From Azolla caroliniana (Eukaryota > Polypodiophyta): a DNA stretch of 64,000 nt. The notes beneath the pieces were generated by a model. The model did no database searches. It was not told the DNA's origin and saw only the letters and a program-made list of their open reading frames with translations. The translations under genes and the position numbers were made by a program. Position 1 is the first letter of the stretch. The number at the start of each line of letters is the position of its first letter. Shown here piece by piece: positions 54,536 through 64,000 of the stretch. Location of the stretch: contig JBHGNT010000020.1 in assembly GCA_043228905.1 (NCBI GenBank), positions 7,254,001-7,318,000 on the forward strand, in the 5' to 3' direction.

Positions 54536-54922
54536 TTGGACAATCGGCGCCACGATAACCCTCAGGCAGATAATCGGCGCCTTCCTCCCCACACTGAGCC
54601 GAGTGATGATCACCGACGAGCACGGGAATATGAGATGCCGCCCCAAAACGACCCTCCTCGGCAAGCTCAATCGGCTCACTTCGAGCAAGGTGAATCCAAC
54701 ACATCTACTCTAGTCACTTGTTTCAACTATAATCAACCGGGACACTACGCTACCCAATGTCCAGCAAAAGATCGCAAAAAAGGTCTCACAGTGAACTTCA
54801 TCACGGCCAAGGTACATCAAGTCACGACATGGAGCAAGGCACAACAAGCACAGTGGGAAGTTATAGGACGAGGTTCACCAAGCCGCCAAGGAATGGATTC
54901 AAAAGGCCAACAATGCGAATGA
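54536..54922 (+). pseudogene. Gag zinc-knuckle segment of element D
   Basis: Arg/Asp-rich start, then CFNYNQPGHYATQC. The second Cys of the CCHC knuckle is Tyr, so zinc binding would be lost. It continues KDRKKGLTVNFITAKVHQV and stops at 54920. Confidence 0.75.
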
Positions 54923-55077
54923 ATACCAAAATGAAGGACATCACAATCGGTGCTTCTTTATCCTCAACACTCACCGAACTTCCTGACGAGGATCCGATCT
55001 GGCAAGCGCTCACCAGTTTCCAGATATCAATGCCCCTCAATTAGCTGCTTTATTTACTACCACACTTCAAGGACACG

Positions 55078-55400
55078 ATGGTATCCTTGACTACCGACAA
55101 GGAACAACCGAACGTGCCGATCCACCTTGCCGAGGCAAGCAAAGGCCCACCAGTAATGGATGTGCAGAACCCCGTTGTCAATTTAATAATCAAAGGATGT
55201 GAGATAAGTGGGTGCATAATCAATGGAGAATCCGGAGTCAACGTTATTAGCGAGGGAACCTGCAGATCTTTTGGCCTTACACAATGGGAACCTTGCCCAT
55301 TTTGTTTGCGTATGGCGGATACCCGTTCCGTCCGACCACTCAGCCTGATTCATAAAACTCGATTTCGTCCTTGACAACCACACCTTCATGATCTCAACTA
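55078..55400 (+). pseudogene. Aspartic protease of element D
   Basis: VVNLIIKGCEISGCIINGES with GVNVISEGTCRSFGL. Relatives have a D-G-(G/A)-S motif at this place; here it is N-G-E-S, so the catalytic Asp is Asn. The flap/hydrophobic part MADTRSVRPL follows. It would process the polyprotein but is inactive as written. Confidence 0.8.
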
Positions 55401-55996
55401 TGATTTTACGGCTAGATGCTCCTGGTGCTTACCCAATACTACTTGGTCGTCCTTGGTTACGCACCCTAAACAATAAACAACAATGGCAGCGCAACATGAT
55501 CTCTTTCCACCGAAGAAAGAACAAGGTTCGCATCGCCACGAAAGAGCAAGTCCCCATGCCGAAGGACGCCACCCCACTATATGCCGAAGGTGTCCTGCTA
55601 GATGGCTTAGCAGATGACGAAGTCAACAGCTTCCTCAAGGATCACCCAAAGATCTTCCCTCTATTCTACATTGATATCATGGAAGTCGTCAGCCCGTATG
55701 TTTCCGAACCAACAGAGGGTGATCAAGACGTCGATCGAGAACCTAACCCGAAATCGATGGAAGAGTTACGACATGCCAGAGAAGCTCTCAAGCGAGAATT
55801 GGTGATTTCACAACGAGTAAAGGCATCGACACTCAAAGACATAAGCCTCGGCACAAATGAGGACCCACGGTTGTTAAAAATAGCCAAAGAACTCACACAC
55901 GATGAGCGATCGGCTCTGATAAGCTTGCTCTCATATTACAAAGTTGTTTTTGCTTGGTTATATAGTGACATGAAAGGTTTAGATCCTCGATACTAA
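55388..55996 (+). pseudogene. Protease C-terminus and RT linker of element D
   Basis: A 202-residue open frame: ILLGRPWLRTLNNKQQW (end of the protease fold, ILGRPWL), LYAEGVLLDGLADDEVNSFL, PKIFPLFYIDIMEVV, then EERSALISLLSYYKVVF-like DERSALISLLSYYKVVFAWL ending YSDMKGLDPRY. It is collinear with C (39316-39860). Confidence 0.85.
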
Positions 55997-56019
55997 CAAC
56001 ATCAAATCCATCTTAAACA

Positions 56020-56860
56020 AGATGCTAGAACAATACAACAGCGCCGATATAGGATGAACCCCAATTACGCGACCAAGGTCAAAGAAGAAATCGACAAAAT
56101 CCTTGGAGTTGGGTTCATTCGGCCTATTAAACGGGCCACGTGGCTTAGCCCAATTGTCGTCGTTCCAAAGAAAACGGCAAAATTCAGGTGTGCATTGATT
56201 ATTGGAAACTGAATGTAGAAACCATTACCGATGCATTTCCTCTTCATATTGGATGTAGTGCCTAGCCACGAAAGGTACATCTTTCTAGATGGGTTCAGTG
56301 GATATAATCAGATCCGAATGCACCTTGAGGACCAGGAAAAGACAACATTGATGACTGACTGGGGCGTTTTTGTGGTAGTAGTCATGATGTTCAGGCTTAA
56401 GACAGCGCCAACCACATTTCAACATATCATCATCGAGATTTTTGATGAGTATATTCCGGCCTTCATGCAAGTATTTCTAGACGATTTTGTTGTTTATGGC
56501 CAGCAACTGGAGCATCTCGACCAGTTACACCTCTGCTTCAAATGATGTCGGTAAGCCAGGCTAAGCCTTAATCCAACAAAATATGCATTTAACGTATTGA
56601 GTGGTGCCCTACTTGGGCATATCATGAGCCGAGAGGGGATAGCAATGGACCCAGACAAAGTAAATACCATCCTGGTTTCCCTGGCTCCGACCACTGCAAA
56701 GGCTCTTAGCCGGTTTTTAGGACAAATTCAATGGCATAGCTGAATGCTACGATACTTGGCCGATTTCGCGATGCCGCTACATGCGGCGATTCAAAAAACT
56801 CCTTTCTAATGGACAGCAACAGACGATGAAGCATACAAGGCCCTTAAGATCATGCTATCT
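56020..56860 (+). pseudogene. Reverse transcriptase of element D
   Basis: RRYRMNPNYATKVKEEIDKI, VVVPKKTAKF, broken by two stops near 56210, then FLDGFSGYNQIRMHLEDQEK, MMFRLKTAPTTFQHI and the catalytic VFLDDFVVY. After a stop at 56543: LGHIMSREGIAMDPDKV and SRFLGQIQWHS. Core residues remain but the frame does not. Confidence 0.85.
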
Positions 56861-57508
56861 CACGCACTGATTGTGCAACCACCCGATTGGTCACAACCCT
56901 TCCACGTTTTCGTCGACGCATCCGACGTGGCCATCGGGAGTGCTTTAATGCATATGACACCTCCGAATTGGTACCGACCCATCTACTATGCCAGCCGACG
57001 TCTCTCAGCTGCCGAAAGAAATTATTTGACCATGGAGAGAGAAGCACTCGGCATGATCTACAACATTACCAAGTTTTGGTACTATCTTCTCAACCAAAAA
57101 TTCAAATTCCATGTCAATCACTCACCTATGTTATACTTGGTAACAAAACAATCATTGAGCCAAAGGTTGGCTCGATGGATGTTGCTCTTACAAAAGTTTG
57201 AATTCAAGATACATCATCGCCCTGGGGTACAACACACGGTAGCCAACTACCTCAGTTGTCTCGAATCGGGAGAACCAACCGAAAACGTTTACAACAATCT
57301 CCCCAATGCCGACATTTTCAGAATTGCACCCACACTACCGAATCCGGAATCCGACGATGAGTGGATTGATGGAATGATATACTTCCTCAACACTGGTCTT
57401 CCACCCGAAAACCTATCCCTTGATGCAAAGAAGCGGTTGGCAGTCCGAAGTCAGAACTTATGTCTCCTAACCAACACATTATACCACAAAGGCTCAAACG
57501 GAATCTAG
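56852..57508 (+). pseudogene. RNase H of element D
   Basis: FVDASDVAIGSALMHM (Asp), MEREALGMIYNITKF (Glu), FHVNHSPMLYLV (the usual DH is NH, losing the third metal ligand), HHRPGVQHTVANYLSCLESG. The integrase lead DAKKRLAVRSQNLCLLTNTL follows, ending at a TAG at 57506. It removes RNA from the RNA:DNA hybrid during reverse transcription. It is collinear with C. Confidence 0.88.
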
Positions 57509-58006
57509 CATCGAGCAGTTCAGAAATTCAAAAAAGACACCATCCTCCGAGAAGCCCATTATGGAATCACTAGGGTACACTACGCAGGCGATACGATAGC
57601 TAGAAAGGTTTGGTAGAGCAGTTTATGGTGGCCAACAACACAAAAGGATGGCCACAAATTATGTTGTCAATGCAACCTCTGCCAAGGCATGGGTCAACCG
57701 AGTGAGCGAACGTGAATGCCCCACCAGATGATCCGTCCACTCGAACCATTCCAAAAGTGGGCGTTGGATTTTGTCGGTTCATTCAAACCGGTCGCGGCCC
57801 AAACTGGTAATCAATACATTATCGTCGCGACCGATAACTACACGAAGTGGATCATGCAAAGGCGCTTCGGGATAACACAATTGCCTCGACAACGAAATTC
57901 ATTTATGAATGCCTCTAGTGATGATTTGGCTGCCCAATCGAGTTAGTGAGCAATTGGGTGGACATTTCGTCAACAAAATTATTCGGGAGCTCACAACACA
58001 TTACGC
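57509..58006 (+). pseudogene. Integrase N-terminal half of element D
   Basis: Zinc domain EAHYGITRVHYAGDTIARKV and CCQCNLCQGMGQ (H-H-C-C), then PFQKWALDFVGSFKPVAAQT with the first catalytic Asp. A frame shift at about 57860 precedes the segment containing the second Asp (SNWVDIS frame; LVSNWVD). It is cut at 58006 by the solo LTR. Confidence 0.8.
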
Positions 58007-58548
58007 TATCGCGTTGTTACGCGCGTGCATGTAGAAGGGGCGGGACCGCGGGGATCTTGGACTAGGGAGTAGAGGAGAAAGGATAGGACATGATATGGAG
58101 GCTTAGCTCAAGAGGAGAAGAGGAAAGAATAAGACCACGACATCGAAGGAGAGATCGGCAGAGGCAAGATGCTCAACAAGTTATGTTAAAACAACGAACG
58201 GTTACAACAGTGGTGGCCGCCATGGCCGCACCAAAATGACTATCCGAAAACCCTAAAGGGAAACCCAAGAAGAAAACCCTAACCGAAACCCTAACCCTAA
58301 ACGAAAAGGGAAGAGGGAGAACCCCTCGACTAAGTGGTATACCTTACTCGCACAAAATAGGCAACCCCTTCATAAGTGAACCCTCCCCTCCTTTTATAGC
58401 CCAAGGAGGGAGGGACCTTACAATGTGGGACAAAAATGTCCCCTCTCTCTCTATACACCATATCCTAGTATACATGTGCACAGGTTGCACACCACCGACT
58501 TGCCCCTTCCACCCCGGTTTCCGCCCATGGACGAAAATCTTCACGACA
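58007..58548 (-). mobile_element. E-family solo LTR (542 bp), TSD ACGC
   Basis: TATCGCGTTG (the terminal TG changed to TA) to CTTCACGACA. It is flanked by ACGC at 58003-58006 and 58549-58552. Joining the flanks restores the integrase alignment with C. It has the GGGACCGCGGGGATCTTGGA box and a minus-strand TATA region. Confidence 0.9.
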
Positions 58549-59165
58549 ACGCGGAGGTACATAAGAAGCACACATTACTATCCACAAGCAAATTTCCTGG
58601 CCGAATCGACAAATAAGACGCTCCAGACCATCCTTAAAATAATCATGAATGAAAATCGAACCGACTAGGATGACAAGCTGAACAACGCACTTTGGGCTTA
58701 TTGCAAAACCTTCAAGACTAGCATTAAGTCCACGCCTTTTCTATTGGCATTTGGATTAGAAGTCTTCATGTCGATTGAATTCCAAGTGCCAAGCTTATGC
58801 CTGCAGATCTCAGAATGACTCCCCAAAACTGAGTCAGAACAGAAACAACTTGAACAACTACTCGAACTTGGGGAAGATCGGTTTGCTAGTCCCAGCTATC
58901 TGGAGCACGGTCAGTGCCGGCATAAAGCATTCGCCGATTGTCATCGAAAAGGGAATGAGAAATCATTCGGAATCGGCAAGGCAGTTCTGGTGTTTCAAAC
59001 TCGGCTCGGCTCGATGCCGGGGAAGCTCTAGTTTCAATGGACAAATCCGTTCTAGATAATCGATGAATTCAACGGAACCTTTCAACTCGGGAAATTAGCC
59101 GGAGATATCATGTTAAAATGGGTCAATGGGTTCTGATGGAAGCCATATTTCGGCCATACCCCTCC
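58549..59165 (+). pseudogene. Integrase C-terminal half of element D
   Basis: Resumes EVHKKHT after the LTR, then ESTNKTLQTILKIIMNENRT with the third catalytic residue (Glu) in AESTNKTL, followed by broken linker sequence and the GPY/F-like block FQWTNPF / EFNGTFQLGKLAGDIMLKWV near 59030-59130. It is collinear with C at 41870-42470. Confidence 0.75.
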
Positions 59166-59600
59166 CACCCATTTTTGGACAGACAGCGCAACCCTAGTCG
59201 ACCTGAGGTAGGTGACACGGTGACTCACGAGGATACGTCGCCCCAATTACGGTAACTACCCCACCTACCCGAAAATGTATATCTAGTGTATATTCAGTGA
59301 AAAAAACAACCCACTAAGTTGAGTATTTAAAGAGCATGCACATCTAGCGAGGAAAAGAAAGTACACATCATTTTTGTTGCGTGGAATTAATAGAAGGAAT
59401 GGTAGGGAAGATTCTGAATCTAGGGCATAAGGCTGCACCTCGGGAACAACATCCTCAACAAAAAGCGGTTCCAAAGAGGCCAAAACCTCACTTACACACA
59501 GAAGCATTGAGCCCTCAAGTCTCCTCTCCAAGCTCCCCGCCTTCCCGACTCTCTATGTAGAAGGCTTCTCTTCCCTCTCTCCCCAAACTACAGTACTCAC
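59166..59600. other. Spacer between integrase and the extra ORF of D
   Basis: About 430 bp with no convincing gene. It contains CT-rich and TATTTAAAGAGC stretches that could be a promoter or leader for the extra ORF; the corresponding region in C (42470-42890) is similar in length. Confidence 0.3.
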
Positions 59601-59601
59601 C

Positions 59602-60895
59602 ATGCCAATCGAAGCTTCCATGGAACTCCGCACCTGGCTGCGCTGGCACGGTCTAGGTGGATACCTGAAAGTTGCATACGCGCCGCCTCACCCTTACTCG
59701 TAGGAAATCAACTTGCAATTGCACCCGGACACCATCGTAGATGACCAGATACTATCGGTATTAGGTTTGAAACAAGGGGGCCATCATGAGATCAAGGTTC
59801 CACCCCAACATGTCCTCGAAGCTCATTTTGGGGAATCAAGTTTGTTAGGTACGTTAGATACGGTACGGATACCATACATATATAACGTATTAATACGGGT
59901 ATAGTACCTCCCAATTTAAAAATACGTTAAATACATTTTTTAATATGTTAAATACTTATACAATACGTTAAATACGTATTTTACGTATAGTACGTTAAAT
60001 ACTTCTAGAATTTGAATATTATTTACCTTTCTAAAAGATATTTGTAATATTGTAAAAAACATCTATGTTTACACAATTTTGTGATGTACATTATAGTTCT
60101 ACATCCTAAAATGCATATAAGACATTTGAACATTTCACATCCTAAAATACTTATAATATGGATGTCGACATTTTCACTTATTCTATAAATCAATGTAACT
60201 GTGTATCACGATGTTCTATTTCAAATTGTAATTATTTACGATTATGGCTTCATTTGATTGAGGAATCGTCTATGATTATCACACTTAGGATAGGTTTCTG
60301 TCTTCTTCTTCTATCTTTTGTGATTATCACAGTCAGAGTTTGGATAGGTTTCTCTCTTCTTTTCTCTCTTCTTCCTCTTCGTCATCTCTTCTATTCTTCT
60401 TTCTCCCTTCTTTTTGCTTCTTTTTCACTAGAATCTTTTTTTCTTTTGCTTTTTGTTGGGGTTCTACTTACATTCTTTTATAAATACGTAATATACCTGG
60501 TTTCTCAAATGTACGTTAATACTGTATTGGACAAATGTACATGATATTTGAATGAACAACATTGAGGTATAGTACGTACTATACAAATTATGAGGTACTA
60601 TACATATTTAAACGTTAAATACGAGTACGTAAAAAACCATGCGGGGAATACTCCGTCTCGGCCAAGGCCTATCGCACACAGGGCGGGCCGAACGCATTCT
60701 TTGGAGACGTGGCCAAGTTCCTACTGGAGGTCGCCTATGTGCACGCCACCCATAACGGCATACCCAAAAAGAGGGCAAGAATCATCATCACCACATACGC
60801 GGGCCGCGTAATTGATTGGGGGTCTATCACGGGGGAAGGCATCCGAGCTAGCCTTTTAGGTTTGCATGCAGGGAAGAAGTTAATACAAGCCCTAG
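59602..60895 (+). pseudogene. Extra ORF after integrase in element D, split by a hAT-like insertion
   Basis: Part 1 (59602-59836): MPIEASMELRTWLRWHGLGG, an in-frame stop near 59701, then LQLHPDTIVDDQILSVLGLK and VLEAHFGE. Part 2 (60650-60895): YSVSAKAYRTQGGPNAFFGD, VAKFLLEVAYVHATHNGIPK, KRARIIITTYAGRVIDWGSI and LLGLHAGKKLIQAL. It continues 7-35 residues after the LTR at 61255 (AHYLFVLYPPHS). It is homologous to C at 42890-43800. Function unknown. Conservation between two elements, including intact KKRA and DW positions, suggests that it was once selected. Confidence 0.65.
59837..60641. mobile_element. hAT-like non-autonomous transposon (805 bp), TSD T/CGGGGAAT
   Basis: Begins CAAGTTTGTTAGGTAC and ends with the reverse complement of CATGGTTTTTTACGTAC (about 12 of 16 terminal bases match). 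Flanks are TGGGGAAT (59829-59836) and CGGGGAAT (60642-60649), 7 of 8 identical, the 8-bp size typical of hAT. The ends are rich in ACGTTAAATAC subterminal repeats and the interior is AT-rich with a CT tract. No transposase. Excising it restores the extra ORF. Confidence 0.75.
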
Positions 60896-61255
60896 TGTTA
60901 CTTCTGGGCTGGACTTAGCCACTAACACTGGGTATTCCCTTCCGGAATACACCTCCAAAGGGTGATCAGAGATATGGATGGTGATTCTCCAATCTGGCAC
61001 TTATCACTATCCGATTACTTTCCAGAACACTTATAGCGTATCCAGCACTCAATTACACGCGTAAGATAAGGATTTAACGCACAGATGGCAAATACACAAG
61101 ATAAATCACACAGCAGAGAAATAGAATAGACAATGGATACTTTAACTTGCATTACTTTCTGTAAAGATACATTGATCCAACTGTGTTACTCCTTCCGTCC
61201 TTAACTCTTCCCGGTCCACACCTCCGCCTCCGAATCATACTCTCCTAGGCCAACA
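60896..61255 (-). mobile_element. Solo LTR of family G (360 bp), TSD CCTAG
   Basis: TGTTACTTCTGGGC to TAGGCCAACA, flanked by perfect CCTAG duplications (60891-60895 and 61256-61260). Orientation is inferred from its relative at 48888-49362. Removing it lets the extra ORF continue. Confidence 0.88.
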
Positions 61256-61689
61256 CCTAGCACATTACCTATTTGTGCTATACCCACCCCACTCCATAGC
61301 GGCTCTTCGGAGAACCCTCACCCTCCTTACCCTGCCCACCCAAAACAAGTGAGAACATGCATTGTAGTTTGCCCAGGACGAATGGCAGGATGTCACTCCT
61401 GCCCAAACACTGATAGGCACCATCAACGCAACAACACCAGTCGAGGATATCACCATCCGGGGTCGCAACACACCTAAACCATCAGTTCCAGTGGCGACGC
61501 CCCCAGCCAACCCTACACATCCTTCGACAAGAACTCCAGGAGGGTTTAGAGAACTCTGCCATCCCCGACATGGCTCTGTCTCAACCAAGGACTTTAGCGA
61601 ATGGACAAGCTTCTTAGATCTCAGACGATGCCATGTTGACCTTTCAAGACCTGCCAACCAAAGCTTATGAGCTCGGTGTGATTTTACGC

Positions 61690-63930
61690 CATGGTTCTTC
61701 CTACGAGCTCGTAGATTTCCTCCCTCGACTCTAGGTAGCAGTCGCGGCATGCATGGCCGAAGAAAATGCAGAAACGCAAATGATCCAACGAGCTCTCGTA
61801 GGAGAACTCGATTCGGACGAAGAACCGACACTGCAGAAAATTGGCTAAAAATGGCAAAACAAGACTAGTCATCTCCTCATTGAGCTGCCAGAGTTAAACA
61901 TGGCCCTCGTAGATGCCTTCTAGGAATTGGACAAAACGACCCGTGAAGTCAAGGATATGGCTATATGTAGCAAAGAGGTGCGCAAGCAAGCCAAGACGGC
62001 GACGGAGCTTTGGGAAGCTTCCAAAGCAAAATTTGACAGGAACTACACACTCCTTGCGTAATGCTCAGCCTCAACCGAGCTTAGAATCAAACATAGAAAA
62101 CGGGGAATGAACACACGACACAAAGGAGAGAAGAATACACAGGATGTTTAACGTGGAAAACCCTGAGAGGGAAAAACCACGGGAGTCCACAGACTCCAAA
62201 CTATCACTATATCACAATGATTACAACAGTGACCTCTCAAAGGCAATGACCTCGTGCTCACGATCTTCGCCACAGGCGGCGGTTACAACAGAGGCAACGA
62301 CCTCTTCCTCTCTCTCTCTCTCTCTGTATTACGCGCTCTCTAGTCTTGCACCAACAAGAATGACAACAACTCTATTCTCTGTTTGCCCTAAGTCATATTT
62401 ATACTAATATGACTTTTCGACTATTTACAAATATAGCCCCGATGGACTCTCAGAAACATATTTACAAATATGTCCCTTCATCCGGTGAGCACTTCTCACC
62501 GGGCCTTCACCTTCTGACTCTTGCCGGGTACTCCTCATCCGGTTCACACCGGGTCTTCCGTAGCCGTGTACTCCTCATCCGGTTCACACCAGGTCTTCCG
62601 TAGCCGGGTACTCGTCATCCGGTTCTCACCAGGTCTTCCGTAGCTGGGTACTCGTCATCCGGTTCTCACCAGGTCTTCTGTTGCCGGGTACTCCACATCC
62701 GGTTTCGGCCTCGGCGGAGTTTTCTCATCAGTACTGTTCTTCTCACTTCCCATCCGGAGGGACCTGTTTCCTAACAAAATTATCGAGCTCAAGTGTCAGC
62801 TCCGAGCAAGAAAAGAGAAGGGTCGGGCCGAACAACCCGCGCTCCCCACTTTCGGCCACATTATGCCTCTGCTCCTCCCAGAATCAGCCATCCCTGAACC
62901 CACCTCAGCTATCCTCCATGAATTAGTTGAAACTCTGTTATCGAAGGCACCCACTCTACTCCCCATAATTGCCGACATGACTGTTGTAACCCATACATTG
63001 CTGCGACAGATTGAGAACATTGCTGCGACAGATTTGGCCATGCTAACAAAGGTGGCCGAAAAGGCCAAAGAACATTATCGTGAGGCCCTCGCTGAACTAG
63101 AGCAACTGCATGCAACCCTCCAAATGGCCCAACATAGAGAGGTCGAATTACAAGCACAATTGGACACAACATTGCAAACAAAGAAGGAGGAGTTCAACAG
63201 AGCCATGGAAGCATAGAAGGCGCAAGCTGCCGAACGCTTGAATAAGCACCAGCAAAATGCGGACCAGACCCTGAGCGTAAAGAAGAAGAGCATGCCACAA
63301 CCTTGCGTGTGCACGCCAACCGAATGGCAGGTGCCATAGAAACGATCGAAGCCGACTTTCAACAATCACTGCAGGATACAATCACCAACTATAAGGAGGC
63401 CCTAAAGGAATCTCAAGAGCGCTACGAGCAACTGGAAAAAGAGAACGACATATCGGTGGTAGAATTCATCAGATTTCACAAACAGTTGCTCGATCTTCGA
63501 ATCCGTGATCGATTGCAACGCGATGAAATTGCAATGTATTGTCAGGAACTCCACGACACCCTACACGCTATCGAATGGGCAAAGCACGAGCTAGCACACC
63601 AACTCGAAGTGGAATGTGATTACTACGACGCTCCAATCACTACTATCTAGGCTCAAATGGAGGAGATGTATAACTCAACACACACACAATTTGAAAGCAT
63701 CCTGAAAGAATGCCAGGTGAATAGTGAAATGGAAAAAACGCAGATTAAAATTTTGCTCCTCAAACACCGGCAACGATTGTACTCCCAGATCATTGACGCC
63801 CTATCTAATAGCTGGAAATCAGGGTTGGCACAGGCGGCCGAATTGCAGATTTTTCGGGCCAACCACGAGAATCGAAAAAAAAGAAGGTTGGGGATTTTTT
63901 AAGATGGACGAAAGTAGCGTCCAAATGCTC
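61690..63930 (+). pseudogene. Coiled-coil ORF of element D, interrupted by a copia LTR
   Basis: Pieces in several frames. Before the LTR: EENAETQMIQRALVGELDSD, ELDKTTREVKDMAICSKEVR. After it: IADMTVVTHTLLRQIENIAA, KAKEHYREALAELEQLHATL, EVELQAQLDTTLQTKKEEFN (62863-63216). Then TIEADFQQSLQDTITNYKEA, LKESQERYEQLEKENDI and RDRLQRDEIAMYCQELHDTL (63303-63650), and a final part to 63900. Heptad-rich Glu/Gln/Leu protein with no catalytic motif. It could be a second extra ORF or a separate host-derived sequence. It runs to the window edge. Confidence 0.5.
62034..62776 (-). mobile_element. Copia-family solo LTR (743 bp), TSD AAATT
   Basis: Plus-strand TGACAGGAAC to TTCCTAACA, flanked by AAATT (62029-62033 and 62777-62781). 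It is related to the copia LTR at 2874-3610 (same ends, GACTTTTCG..CTATTTACAA block, CCGG-rich ~40-bp tandem repeats at 62540-62700). No internal sequence is left. Confidence 0.9.
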
Positions 63931-64000
63931 TGAGAAGACCTGACAAAGGAATTCTCCTCTCTCGCCCAGGCACATAGTGAGGCAATCGAACAATTACTAT

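Larger units (their letters stand above)
53210..64000 (+). mobile_element. Degenerate gypsy element D with four later insertions
   Basis: PBS, leader ORF, gag, protease, RT, RNase H, integrase, GPY/F, extra ORF and a coiled-coil ORF reaching the right window edge. The insertions are an E-type solo LTR (58007-58548), a hAT-like element (59837-60641), an LTR of family G (60896-61255) and a copia solo LTR (62034-62776). The 3' end is not in the window. Confidence 0.8.

Noticed and set aside
60158-60544. A 128-residue hydrophobic ORF in the hAT-like insertion.
   Set aside because: It is a translation of a CT-rich tract with no homologous features, and the element has no transposase.

Overview
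This window looks like gene-poor nuclear DNA of a land plant. The evidence is nested Ty3/gypsy and Ty1/copia LTR retrotransposons, chromodomain integrases, primer-binding sites matching tRNA-Trp and tRNA-iMet, plant-type tRNA-Leu(UAG) genes and AT-rich satellite-like repeats. The mix of element types would suit a non-seed plant, but I cannot name the lineage. No intact single-copy host gene is certain. One possible intron-containing gene lies at about 25.84-27.19 kb on the minus strand.

Layout. 1-5.85 kb: three nested minus-strand retroelements. A gypsy element primed by tRNA-Trp (LTR 1620-2699) sits in a copia element (LTR 2874-3610), which sits in an older gypsy element (RT, protease and gag at 3611-5853). 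6.06-25.5 kb: a tandem array of roughly 0.9-0.97-kb units. Most units carry a minus-strand tRNA-Leu(UAG) gene or its remnant. Copies decay toward the left, and the right end holds four structurally intact tRNAs exactly 967 bp apart. 25.5-25.85 kb: a palindromic minisatellite. 27.27-39.06 kb: a plus-strand chromodomain gypsy element (called B here). It is interrupted by a solo LTR (29053-29840) and by a complete minus-strand relative (B2, 30581-36358, 5-bp target duplication TGAAT).

39.3-43.8 kb and 53.2-64.0 kb: two degenerate plus-strand gypsy elements (C and D) of one lineage, each with an extra ORF after integrase. C is interrupted by a gag-only, tRNA-Trp-primed element with two LTRs (E, 43801-48702). 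D is interrupted by a solo E-type LTR (58007-58548), a hAT-like insertion (59837-60641), a short solo LTR (60896-61255) and a copia solo LTR (62034-62776). Between C and D lies F, another minus-strand gag relative of the tRNA-Trp group, itself split by a plus-strand LTR (49997-50854).

Most notable signals. (1) B and B2 lack a tRNA-type primer site. The base next to the LTR is instead complementary, over 12 positions, to the predicted first bases of their own transcript. That segment lies exactly 33 nt from the TATA box in both copies, which points to Tf1-like self-priming. (2) The LTRs of both carry canonical heat-shock elements just upstream of TATA. (3) Several unrelated LTR families carry a tRNA-like module with a recognisable B box, always antisense to the element and upstream of its promoter. 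(4) The tRNA-Leu array itself.

All statements come from reading the sequence by eye. No database search or folding program was used, and element names (A-G, G1, B2) are local labels.
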